Of a stretch of DNA of 64,000 bases, positions 47,779-58,573 are shown in pieces. The DNA is from Gymnorhina tibicen. Lineage: Eukaryota; Chordata; Aves; Passeriformes; Artamidae. The stretch is taken from positions 717,264-781,263 of the forward strand of contig VXAZ01006882.1 of the NCBI GenBank assembly GCA_013399875.1, written 5' to 3'. The position numbers were made by a program, and so were the translations under genes. Below the pieces are notes generated by a model. That model was not told the origin of the DNA. It saw only the letters and a list, made by a program, of their open reading frames with translations, and ran no database searches. How positions within the stretch are numbered: the stretch's first letter is position 1; every line of letters starts with the position of its first letter.

Positions 47779-50099
47779 CTGGAAACAGGACATGGAGCAG
47801 TTGCCCCTGGCAGACTAAGACTTGCCAAATGCCTTGTATTTCCTGTTGGAAGCCTATTTTTACATGGAAGGACTATATTACTTTCACAACTGTAGTATCT
47901 GTTGGTAAATATTGGCTTTAATAACATACGCTTCACTTGAGCAGAATATCAACAGTGCAGTGAAATAAGTGTGCTGTACTGGGGCAGTAGCATCAGTGTT
48001 CTTTTACAGTGTTTTCAGTGGTAAATACCATACCTATTAGTTTAATAGCATTTGAAAACTCATTAGAAACAAGTCCCTTTGAGGAACCTGTAGTCACAAA
48101 TGTGATTAACTCAGCCTTGGAGTTTTAGTCATGGCCAAAGCTTCATTAAATATTGTCTAAAAAGAGAGAATACGCCTGGCCTTGAGTTGTTCTTTCATGG
48201 GATTGCTTCATATGCGGGCAGCATGTGGCCTTCCTCCCTCCAGTTATTTTGAGGTGGAAGAAAACAGGTACAAATGCAAAGTCCTTACAAGGGGCAAGTG
48301 AAACAGTTGACTGTGTAGCATTTTGCACCTGAAGTGAAACACAGAAATGGCTCTTTTTGCCATGCACCTTTTGTAGGGTACAGAAAGGACTCTTGGATGT
48401 TTGAAGATACAAACACAGGGAAAGCAGCATGGCATCTCCTTTCCATGCATACTTAGCTGAGGAACACCCCTGCTTGTTTTATTCCGTGTGTTACATGTGT
48501 CTGGAGAGGGGTTGTATCCAGGCCAGTTGGGCTGTGCTCTTTCTCTCTCCAGGTCACTGGAGAAGTGTTTTATGTTTTCTTCAGCATAACTTTAAATGGG
48601 CATTATTTTACCCCATTTTGAAAAGGAACTGGTATTTTTACGACTCAGGCTGTCATATAACTAACCTTTTCCTTTCCTGAACAAGGTCATTACATCATGA
48701 TGCAGTAATCCTCTGTCTGTGGGATAAACCATCCTCTCTCTGTCTCTGTCTGCTGCTCTTATCTGTGTTTGTTCTTTCTTAAAGTGTGCATGGTGGGGAG
48801 GAGACATGAGGAAAGAGAAAAAGTTTTGATTCTGGCCTGTTAAACTATGTTTAGAGAGAATAATACATGGGTTGTGAGATGCAAAGGGCTGTTGTCTCAG
48901 AGCTATTGCTTTGATACTTTATCCACAAAGAGAAGCTCCGCGGTCTCAAGTCAGAAGAGCCTGGGGATGAAATTACACCTTTGCCAGGCTATGACAGGTT
49001 AAACTTTATGGAGATGCAGGTAGCAAATTATCCACAGACTGCATTGCAAAGGAGGGCTTTAAAATGGGCTTTAAAAACCTGCTGGGGAGATTATGTGGAT
49101 AAAAATAGTTAGTTCTTGTGTCCCTCTTTTTGTTTGTAGTGCTGAAAGCAATCTGTGTAGGAAAGAGGGACAGTGTTTTTATCTTGGTCTCAGCCTAGAG
49201 GAACCCGAGGGATGGAGCAGTGTCACTGTGGGTGGAATAGGGAAGAACAGGAGCCAGCAGCAGGGCCCAGCCATCTTGCTGCCTGTCCCATTCCCTGGCC
49301 ATTAGACTAAGCTGCCTCCCTGCTTGTAGCAGTTTCTAATTTGTCTTGGATGTGTCTGTGTACTTTTTCCCGAGTCAGTTTACACCACAATATGTCATTC
49401 ATGGCTAGCCTGGGGTGTACCCAGTGAGGTATGGTTCATAACTATTTTTGATTCACTTACAAAGGGATTAGGTGACGTGGTTGCCTGGACAGCAGGGGCT
49501 GTACTTGGTGACCCGATGGGTCTCTCCCAGTCCTGTGTAACCTGAGGTGATGCCATCTAAGCTGCAGCAAGATGCCAGTGATGTAATTTCAGACTGTCTG
49601 GCCTGAGCACCAGGGAAGGCAGGGAGGCTGCACATGTGTAAGACAGGCTGAAGCAGAAGATAGACAGGGTTTGATTCAAAATGAAACCAGGTAACTGAGC
49701 AAAGTAGAGCAGATGTATTAGTTGTTGATTCCATCTTTCACCTGCTCTGAGGGGAAATAGCCCATACTTATTTTACTGAACAGTTCTGAGTCTGTTGCAG
49801 ATTAAGACAAGTAACTAAGTTGAGTCATCAGGTTGTAGTGTCTCAACAAACTACTTAAAAAGACGTCAGGTCCTCTCTGTGGGTGGATGTTAAAGTGGCA
49901 GAACTATCAGAGAAACACGTCTAAAATCACATGAAGACTTCACTGTTAGCATCATGCCAGGTTTGTGGCAGTGATAGAGCACATGTCTTCCAGGCTGGAA
50001 GTGATAGACGCCTGTAGCTGTCAGCAGGACAGGACTATGATGGACACCTAGCAGGTCGTGCTGGCGTGGGCACAGTGCTGCACTCACATGCTTTTGCAG

Positions 50100-50257
50100 C
50101 TCTCAGAGCAGACACGTGCATCGACTTGCTTGGAGTGCAGGCAGAGAGCTCAGATCGGGCTGTGCCCATCTGTGGAGACTTAGCTGTGGCTGTGGCTGAG
50201 CAGTCCCTGCTCCAGTCAGAAGGGACACCAGTAATAACCATTGTATCCTCAAGATAA
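50100..50257 (+). other. Possible terminal exon with stop codon, unrecognised
   Basis: A fair acceptor (ACTCACATGCTTTTGCAG) precedes an open stretch of 51 complete codons, entered with two leftover bases and ending at a TAA. It has a balanced composition and includes SLLQSEGTPVITIVSSR at its C-terminal end. I do not recognise it. The frame is also open for some codons upstream of the acceptor, and an opposite-strand frame overlaps it. No AATAAA lies close behind, only an AT-rich TTAATTTATTAAATCC about 25 bp past the stop. Chance is a serious alternative. Confidence 0.15.
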
Positions 50258-50439
50258 CATTTCTATGCTTTGTACTGGTTCTTAATTTATTAAATCCCCA
50301 AATCCAAGGGTCTTTTTATGGAGATTACATGGCTGACAGTATTTACATCTGTGGTTCATCTGTACTGACTCTTGATGCAGATAGGCTCTGTATAGTTTGG
50401 TCCAGTGTCAGTGTTTTAATAGAGAAGGGGAGATTTCTA

Positions 50440-50540
50440 AATTAGATTAATTGATTATGCTCTTTTATCATTTTCTGTTACTAGAAAAATTCTAGCAAAT
50501 GAGTGTGTACTCATTATTTGCATTATTGGTTTGCATCTGT
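50440..50540. promoter_or_regulatory. AT-rich element with a perfect octamer (POU site)
   Basis: ATTTGCAT at 50516-50523 is the exact reverse complement of the POU octamer ATGCAAAT. A second 7-of-8 copy (TTTGCAT, 50530-50536) follows 14 bp on. Upstream lies the homeodomain-type run AGATTAATTGATTATG. Paired octamers with TAAT words in an otherwise featureless intron-like region suggest an enhancer. Factor identity and activity are inferred from motif knowledge only. Confidence 0.35.
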
Positions 50541-52458
50541 TGTATTCAGTGCAGGGCAGATAAGAATCTTTGAACTCAAATTCCAAGGGAATGACCATGT
50601 GTGAGAAAAACCATGGTCACAGCAGCACTGTCCATTGACTGACTTTCCAGCAGCCATTTGTTATGATGGTTTTGACCTTTTTTTCCTGCCATGCTAAATT
50701 TCAGAGCAGCGTTGATTTTTATTTTTTCATAGAACTTGTGATTTGCTGAGTTATAGGTGACAGCAGCTTTCCCCCATCCTTAAGGGTTCATTCTGCCGTG
50801 TGTGTGTGCATTTAAAAGCTGCAGAATCACATCTTAAAAGGAAAGTCCTCTAAACATGCTTAGCTGAGTGTAACACCTTTCCTTTTGCACTTAGTATTAA
50901 AGCCAAATATTATAAAAACAACTCTCAGTGCTTTGATGTGGGTTCCTAATTTTCTCATTGATGCTATTAATATTGCATGCCCAGTTGCTCTGTGGTGGGT
51001 GTCAGTGCTCTGTAACAGCAGCCGTCTGTGAGAAAGGAGCTGCTTCCTGGCATGGAGTAAAATTTAGGCCAGCTGTGGATGCTGGAACCACATCTTAGAG
51101 ACTGTTCCTCTGGTCTCTCCCTTCCCTGAACTTTGCCTGAGACTCGGCACTGAGCACAGTTTCTGGTACCCAGGATCCCACAGCCTGTGGAGCTGCACTT
51201 CTGTGTTAATGCCTCACACTCTGAAGGCAGAAGGTAGGGCCTGAGTTACTGCCACACTGGGCTTGGCATTCCAGAAAGCTGGTTCTGCTCAACTTAAGGG
51301 TCTTGCCCATGCTCTTGTTCAGTTTGAGCAGTACTCCCCCTGCACCCGTTCAGCACTAAGTGGTGTATTATGGGTCTAGGAAAACAAGAGAAAATGCAAT
51401 TACAACTCTGGCCTGGTACTTTAGAGGAAACCAGTTTTTCTGTGTTTTTTTCCTGTGATGTTGGGAAAAACATTATCTCTCTGTCCTTTAGCTTTAATTT
51501 CTAGGCATATAAACTGGTTCAAATTGAGACAGCAGGGGAAAATAAATAAACTCTTAAGCAGCATCCCAGATAAGTCTTAGATATAGAGGATGTGTGTCTT
51601 GCCCTATGTTGAATTGTTTTGCAGTTAAACTTCTGGGATCTGAATGGATTTCCAAGCCTGTGTCAGAGCTCCCACAGAGAGGACCTGACAGATTACTGTC
51701 AGCAAAAAATAGTCTGTCAGTACTGTTTTCTTAGTCTGAGTTAACTACCTTGGGGTGTCATGACACACCCTCTAGCCTAGAGGACACTCCTTATGAAAAA
51801 TAATGATCCTTGGCCAAATTCTGCCTGCAATTATGTGGTCTGACCTCAACTTTTCATTTAATTTACAGAATTGTGGTTTATAAAATAGCTGTGTATAATA
51901 AGGCATCAATTCTTACCTTGATGTGACATCCTAGATGGCATTTGCAATTGGAACACGGTCTCAGGATTTCTGCTGTTGTCCAGCACACATTCTTCCTTTC
52001 TGTAGCTACCTTCAAAGTCCTTTTCCTCTCGCAAGATTTCCTTTCTCAAGAGTCCCTGGGACAGGCATTTTGCAGATCGCTGCAGGCATGAGCCAGTTAC
52101 TCAGAAAAGGGCTTCAACCCTGGAGGTGCTTCCTTATAGACACAGGATAGAATACATGGTTCTGCTCTCTATGCAGCCTTTGGAAGAATGGAAACTTGTT
52201 TCTTTGAGGGCAAACAAACCTTCTGCAAAGACTTGGAAGTGATTCATCTCCATTTACACAGTCTGCAGTATCAGCTTGTCAGACTGGGATCATATGTTGC
52301 ACTTTATGATATAATGCCCCTGAATGTAAATTAGATCAAGACACTCTTACAGTTTGCAGCAGCCAAAGTTATATTAGTGCTGATGATAATTGCTGAAAGA
52401 GTATAATGATAACCCAGATAATCATGGCTGAGTTCCATCAGAAACGCTGAACACTCAC

Positions 52459-52500
52459 CTTCTGATAAAGGGCCCATCTTTCAACTGTTGTGAGACTTTG
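52459..52500 (-). other. Candidate internal exon, 42 nt, unrecognised
   Basis: On the minus strand, TTGCACCATTCCCAGCTCAG precedes the segment and gtgagtgttc (strong donor) follows GAAG. In phase 0 it is open and reads QSLTTVERWALYQK. I do not recognise it. The acceptor tract is only moderately pyrimidine-rich, and a 42-nt open segment is weak evidence of coding. Confidence 0.18.
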
Positions 52501-52912
52501 CTGAGCTGGGAATGGTGCAAGTCCAGAAAACTGGCACAGATTCTGTCTTGGTGGCTTGTCAGATACTGGCCACATGGAAATGTTTTATGGGATCAGAAGA
52601 CAGATTAGAACAGGATTTATGCTTTTTTCCCCTCAGAAAACTATGCTATGCTATAGAAATCAGTGGAACTAGTCAGAGGCAAAGGGGCAGAGCAACTTTC
52701 CTCTTCAGCTCACAAGTCATCAGAGATTTGTATTATCTGATGTGAAACCTGTTTCAGACTTAAAGGAATGCAGTCCCAAATCCTTCAGCAGCTCCCAGTT
52801 TTTCCATTGCAAATACCAGAACCACTGTTTAACCACTGCTGTGGTGATCTTGCAGACCAGAACCTGAGTGGTGTGTGGAAGCACCAGGAGCTGTCTCAGT
52901 CATGTAGATCAG
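52501..52912. other. Non-coding DNA before the first CR1 copy
   Basis: I see nothing here beyond short chance frames. The plus frame 52768-53127 that starts here runs into the CR1 fragment and is not a gene. Confidence 0.5.
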
Positions 52913-53080
52913 AGAATCATAGAATGGCTTGGGTTGGAAGGAACCTTAAAGCTCATCTGGTTCCAACCCCTTGCCATGGGCAAGGACACCTTTCAGGAGA
53001 GCAGCTTGCTCAGAGTCCCGACCAACCTGTCCTTGAACGCTTCCAGCATTGGAACATCCACTTTCCTGGGCAACCTGTTA
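52913..53080 (-). mobile_element. CR1 LINE 3'-end fragment, antisense, 5'-truncated
   Basis: The plus strand starts with AGAATCATAGAATGG, the reverse complement of the avian CR1 3' tail (ATTCTATG-type octamers). It continues through the CR1-typical words TTGGAAGGAACCTTAAAG, GTTCCAACCCC, TGCCATGGGCAAGGACACC, CTTGAACGCTTCCAG and GGGCAACCTGTT, after which similarity stops. The element therefore lies on the minus strand and keeps only about 170 bp of its 3' end, the usual fate of CR1 insertions. It has diverged clearly from the consensus, so it is not young. It has no coding capacity. Confidence 0.93.
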
Positions 53081-54498
53081 AAAATACAGAGTACTTCATG
53101 AATTTAGGTGGGTTCTTGAAGATGTGAAGATGTTCATCTTGGCCAGGCCCTGAAGGTAATGTGCAGGGCTCAATAAGTCTAAGTAGCTTCTGCTTATGAT
53201 GAGTAGAAGTATTTTCTTCCCATGTAGATGTTGAGGCACACGCAACTGGAGCTGGATTCCCATGGGAGCTGAGCACTGCCTTCCGTGGGCACCTGAAATG
53301 GGCAGTAATTTCTCTGCTGCATTACTGAAGCCCATCATATTCTTTAGAAATTTATGGATAAGATGTTTAGCACAGGAATTTTGTTCCAGGGAAGTCCAGA
53401 TAGGGATTCAGGTGGAAGCCTTGCACGAGGAGCAAATGAGCTGTGCAGTGAGGTCTGGCAGTGTTTTCTGATCAGGCTGGTATGTCTTTCTGAAGGAAGA
53501 GTGAGAAGACCTTTATTTTGACAAAGAGGACATGGAGGCTCTCTGTTTTGTTGGTAGATGCTATTTGTTGACTCCATAAAATCCTTGATGGAAGAAAGAA
53601 CTTTTTATGGTGGAAAGTGCTCATGCCTGGTAAAACAACAAGAGGTGGTGGCTTGAAATAGAATTAAGTATTTCTAGGAGAAGTGTGAAATGCATTCTAT
53701 TTTCAATGTGCCTTAATGCCACCTCTTGGAGTTTCCCTGATAGCATTTCTAATCAGCAAGCTTTTATCCATTCTCTACCACTATTAGTTGCAGCTTAATG
53801 ACACATAATTGTATTGGTTCTTTATCACTCAACTTGCCAAGTTGTTTAACTCTTGGAAGGCAGGATGGAGAGGAGAATTTATTGCCTCACGGTCTCTTGA
53901 TGTTCTGCAATGCAAACACATATTTTGCCAAAGCCTTTGGGAAGGTGCATTATCAGAAATTGTAGGTGATTGCACACCTAGAAGTAAAGATGTTGCACAC
54001 TGCCTGCACTGATCATCTTGCCGGGTCGTTTTAATGTCACGTTACCCTACATCCACAGAGTTTGCTAAAAAGGAGATTAGTGAGAAAGCTGAACGATAAA
54101 CATTAATTTTTGGTCTGTGCACATACATAAATTGATTTTTTGACAGCTGTTGCCAGCAAGCTATCAAAGCAAATTTTTTACTGAGGTTAGATGAGTAATT
54201 TCTGGGGCACCAGAACAACTGCAGTGTTCTCTGCTGGGGCAAATGGTGATGCTGCAGCTAGAAGGGAGTGCACCTCTCCTCTGTCTTCTCCGTGGAAGTC
54301 AGTGTGGGCCAGCTGCTCAACAGGGCACTTGTTGCTGGGGGTGTCTCTGTCTTGTGCTGATGTGCCTGCTGGAAGAGCAAACCTGGGAGCACCTTTCAGA
54401 ATTGCAAGCACAGCTTTGGCAGCAGAGTAGATGTTTCTTTTGTCTTACAAAGAATTAAAGGTAATCTGTGCTGTCAGTGTGGGAGGAGGAATCATTGT
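53081..54498. other. Unique DNA between the two CR1 copies
   Basis: About 1.4 kb of single-copy sequence. It has short opposite-strand frames, none recognised, and an AT-richer part near 53700-53830. No remnant of the CR1 body is visible, so the two flanking CR1 pieces look like separate insertions, not one interrupted element. Confidence 0.5.
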
Positions 54499-54830
54499 AG
54501 AATCATAGAATGGTTTGGGTTAGAAGGGACCTTAAAGACCATCCAGTTCCAACCCCCCTGCCATGGGAGACCTTCCACTTAGGCCAGGTTGCTCAGGACC
54601 CCATCCAGCCTGATCTTGAACAGTCCCAGGGATGAAGCAGCCGCAGCTTCTCTGGGCAACCTATACCAGGGCCTCACCTCACCCTCATGGTAAAAAATGT
54701 CTTCCTGACATCTAATCTAAACCTGCTTTCTATCAGTTTGAAGCCATTCTTTCTTCTCCTATGACTACATGTCCTTGTAAAACATCTCTCTCCAGCTCTC
54801 TTGTAGCCCATTTAGGTACTGGAAAGAAGT
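54499..54830 (-). mobile_element. CR1 LINE 3'-end fragment, antisense, 5'-truncated
   Basis: From AGAATCATAGAATGGTTTGG the plus strand matches the reverse complement of the avian CR1 3' end over about 330 bp. Matching words include GAAGGGACCTTAAAGACC, CAGTTCCAACCCCCCTGCC, AGGTTGCTCAGGACCCC, TCTCTGGGCAACCTATACC, CTTCCTGACATCTAATCTAA, CTCTCCAGCTCTCTTGTAG and TTTAGGTACTGGAAAG. It is then cut off at its 5' end. It is longer and closer to the general CR1 pattern than the copy 1.4 kb to the left and has the same orientation. It covers the 3' UTR and the very end of the element, with no usable reading frame. Confidence 0.95.
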
Positions 54831-57044
54831 TCTGGGCTTGTCAGAAAAATGGGAGCAGCCTAACTGTTTCACTTACAAATCCTCTGCTTTGAATGGTGTA
54901 GACAGCCAGTGTAAACGTGCTTGTGCAAATTCCAGCCTTTGCTTTGGTCCGTTTTGTGCAATTGGATTGTCAAACTAAGTAGTACTGGCTGCTGAAAGAG
55001 TTAGGCCAGCTTTTAGATGTGTTGGTATTTCAGTTTAGACTATAATAAGTAATTTTCCAGGGAGAGTCTGGCCAGTGTGTTCCATGTTGTCAGTTGAGTG
55101 AAAGAGCTGAAGGAAAGGCTGATGAGCTCCAGTAGATCAAAGTCCTGGTGGTCCTCCCCTCTGGTGGGAGTTACCACCCTTAGAGCCAAGTTGCAAGAAT
55201 GTCTGCCTCAGCATTTGTTGCTGTGGAGTAGGAAAGTTATCCCAAATCCCTTTGGTGGCACATTAAGTTAAGTCAGCAGATGCTACACAGAAATGGTTTA
55301 GTACAGAGACATCTTCCTTTCTGCCAGTGTCTCTGGGTGAACAGGAGCTTTTGGCAGAAGGGCTGCTTCAAACAGTCTCGTGGGACACAGCGATGTCACA
55401 CGGCTGCCTTTGCATGTTAAGAGCGTGTGGCCCTGTGCCCATCTCCAGAGCTCTCTTAAAAGGGTCTAGGCCAAGATCATCGTTCACGTGTTATAACTCA
55501 CATGTTGTGCTTGGAGGAACTGATTTGTGTTGAGTCCAGCATCACAGATTCCTACAAAGGATAGATCCAAGTTGCCTGTGGCATGTATGTCAGATAGCCA
55601 TGATAATAATGGGAAATAACAGCAGTCCCTCACCTTCTACCTTTTCTAAGCACTCACCAGTCATTAATGAATTAATAATCTACACAGAATCCCTGGGAGG
55701 TGGCCAGCAGGTTGGTTCTTTGTTGGAGGGAGGTTGAGTGGAGATCTGACATCCTTGGACTCTGGACAGCTCATCTTATGATACCCTGGTCACTGTGTAT
55801 ACACAGCACCACTCACAGGTAAGTGGAACCTGAGCTCTTCCCATTGTAGGGCCAGGTAGGAAATGGTTTTGTCTTTGATATCTCCCTGGAACCAGGATCT
55901 TTTAAAGCTTTTCAGAAAAGAGTGGGAGTGGAAGAAATGCTATTAAGTTTTCACAGAGGAGTGGAAAAATTGTTCTGGGGGATCTGGATCCCCTGCCTTG
56001 CACCTACAATGCTGGTGCCTGCACTGAGCCCAGGTTTCCCAGCCCCAATTCTGCACATTCTTCAGCTGCTCTCTAAGAGAACAGAAATGCTCTTCCCTCT
56101 CTGTTTTGTCCAGAGACACATCCTTCTGATGAAGCCTTCCAGAACAGTGGCATATTCCCATGAAAAGATTCTCTTTCAAGCCACTGACATGAAACTTGCT
56201 GAAAAATTCATGACCAGTTCCTGTCAGAGACCTTGGCTTTCCCATGAGCATGGCCTGTGCCTGTCAGATGCCTTCAGGGGGGCAGAATCTGAAGCACAGG
56301 ATCAGTCCCAGGTGGCCAGGGATTTGTTTCAGCATAATTGTAGCCACTGAGAAATGAGGGAATTGAGGCACATTGTAATTATGCAATTGGCCAGAATCCC
56401 CATGATAAGTCAGTTACAGAGCAGAAGAGAACATCCGATTCTTGGCATTTCCTCCTGTGCTCCTGCACAGGGAGGCAGGATGGGAAAAGTCCTTCTGATT
56501 TTTGGATTAGATTTGGGCACTGAAGACTGTTTGAAAGGCTTTAGCTCCCATTAAGAAATTACGGGGATGTCAATAGTAGAATTAATTTTTTGAAAGAAAT
56601 CAGCCACTAGGAGATGTAGCTGAAGATCAGGGGATCAGGGGTCAGGGGCTGCAAACATGCAGCAGGGATGTGATCAATGTACGTAGCAGGAGAGTATTCA
56701 GTAAGGAATGTGGCCAGGTGCACCTGCCCCTAGACCTGTAGGCAAGTATTTAAATGTCAGAATATGAAGGTGAACATGTGCAGCAGTACACTAGGGCAAA
56801 AGATGATTTTGCTGTCATTGTTTTCAACTGACAGTGATTGCTATTCCCTGGAGTACAGGAGATAATTTGTACAATTTAATTCAGAATATAGATTTGATGT
56901 ATTAGGTGCTGTGTGTACAGGGGGCAGAACCAGAGCACTCCAGTTGTGTTTCTTAGCTGGGGACCTTACAACTGCTGGTGGTGAATGCTGGGCTGCAAGA
57001 GGAGGAGTTTGGGCTCTCGAGGTGTATTTCAGGGACAGGTGGTG

Positions 57045-57145
57045 GCATGTTTGTTAATTTATATCATTTTTCCATCCATGGATTTATTAGTGCAATTTGG
57101 AATGTTAATTTGATCTCTATGCATAGATTTCCTAATTTGTAAGCT
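57045..57145. promoter_or_regulatory. AT-rich candidate enhancer
   Basis: TTTGTTAATTTATATCA, CCATCCATGGATTTATTAG, AATGTTAATTTGATC and CTATGCATAGATT occur within 100 bp. These include TTAATTT words, a near-palindromic ATCCATGGAT and a perfect TATGCATA palindrome (POU/SOX-compatible). The composition contrasts with the flanks. Conservation cannot be judged here. Confidence 0.25.
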
Positions 57146-58351
57146 CTTTGCAGACTGGTGCCTGTGCTCTGGCTGGCTCAGGTCAGCTGCGTTCAGCTTC
57201 TGATGCCGAGGGTGAGCTCTGTGTGGCACAAGCTGTGTCTGGACAGTCTGCAGGGTCTGCCCTTATTGCCTTTTCTCATTTAGGCTGAAAGGCTGAGACT
57301 TTCACCAGTGGAAAGCCCAGGATTCTGGCCCTTGCTCTACAGACAAGGGTGTGATTTGTCTAATAAGAATTTACTGATTATTCCAGAAGTGCTTCAAGAC
57401 TATTGGAATTAGGGATAGCTGTTACTGGCATTTACCTGTGTGGTGTCCAGGGATTTACTTAATTGTAGCTGGTGAGGGACTTTATAAACCTGAGATAAAT
57501 CACTCTTCAGATGCCCAAATGTTAGCATTCTGTATAAATATTTTCTAGACAATAGAAGAAAAATATTTTAAAAACAGGAAATAATACAGGAACAAGATCT
57601 GTAAAATGTTGAATTTATTTAGGAGCTGTTTCAGGCTGAACAGAATCTGAAGATAATGAAATAGTAATAAGCCATGATGTGATGGCCCACATTTTCCAGC
57701 AGAGGCTCATTTCGTGTGCACCGTCCTGCGTCAACCCAAATTAGACACGCGGGTCCCAGGATGAGATGGAGAAATGTGCCTGCTGGTACAGCAGGACTTC
57801 CATGTGCCTGGCATGCCCAGAAAATGATGCAGGGCTGCCCATTCTGAGCCACGGGCTTTGCCTTCACACTTTCTGTCCTCCCAGGGTTTGTGCATTTATT
57901 AGCTGGCAGCTTGGCTTTGGCCCCTGTGGCAGGCAGCCTGGTTTTCGGCGTGCGGAGCCTGAGAGATGCCCTTGACTTCGGTGGGAGCAGAGGGAATGCA
58001 GCCCTTCTCATGGCTGGGCCAAGTGTGTCTGAGTCACAGAAAGGGCAAGCAGCCAGGGCTTTTCCTCACAAAGCCAAGGAAGCTGAATTCATTTAGTTCT
58101 TAAAGGAGTGTTTAGCTCGCAGATTGGAAGGGCCCACAGAAATCTGATACAACATTACTGGAATCTATTGAGATACTTTGGTGGAAATTGAATAAGAATT
58201 GAAATGTGTTAAAGTCTTTGCACTTTTAGCTGTAATGACGATGCTGATAAGCAGAATTGAATTCAAGATAATAAAGGAGAGAGCTGTCTTCCCTGTTCTG
58301 TTACCTGGTTTCTCTTGAATCTCTAGAAATGTCTGCATCTGGATTATTTCA

Positions 58352-58373
58352 GGTTTTGTTTTGTTTTGTTTCC
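58352..58373. repeat. Short (GTTTT)n simple repeat
   Basis: Three GTTTT units plus GTTT follow TTTCAG. This is a simple T-rich repeat with no retroposon body beside it. Confidence 0.8.
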
Positions 58374-58535
58374 CTGTAGTATCATACTCTCTTTAATAAA
58401 TAATTTGTGGTTCTTTGTGACAATTTTTCTTTACTCCTGAAGGGAGGAGATCCAGTTTCGTATCCCTTTTGGCTTTGAGGTGTGTAGTTGCAAACAGCTT
58501 CTACCATGTCTCTTAACATTTCCTCCTGTTTACAG

Positions 58536-58573
58536 TTGTGTCTGCACCCAGGGAAAAGTTTACTCAATGCAAG
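58536..58573 (+). other. Candidate internal exon, 38 nt, unrecognised
   Basis: AACATTTCCTCCTGTTTACAG is a strong acceptor. The donor, CAAG followed by gtaaatatt, is moderate. All three frames are open over this short length (for example CVCTQGKVYSMQ or VSAPREKFTQCK), so openness says nothing. It is unrecognised, and I list it only for its acceptor. Confidence 0.15.

Larger units (their letters stand above)
47779..52458. other. Non-coding DNA, mostly unassigned
   Basis: Intron-like single-copy DNA. The octamer-containing AT-rich element at 50440-50540 and a possible terminal exon at 50100-50257 are listed separately. A CTCTCTCTGTCTCTGTCTG pyrimidine run lies near 48735. I see no mobile element or RNA gene. 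Confidence 0.5.
54831..58535. other. Non-coding DNA, no gene recognised
   Basis: Single-copy intron-like sequence. The plus frame 55922-56350 (142 codons) has an overlapping minus frame and no recognisable motif. The splice-like segment 55658-55692 on minus is stopped in all three frames and so is not coding. An AT-rich element at 57045-57145 and a (GTTTT)n tract at 58352 are listed separately. Confidence 0.5.

Noticed and set aside
52768..53127. 119-codon plus-strand frame
   Set aside because: Much of it is antisense CR1 3' end, which is not coding in this orientation.
55658..55692. Minus-strand segment with good acceptor (CCACCTCCCAG) and donor (gtgagtg)
   Set aside because: It is stopped in all three frames, so it is not coding. 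It is useful as a sign that splice-like pairs occur by chance here.
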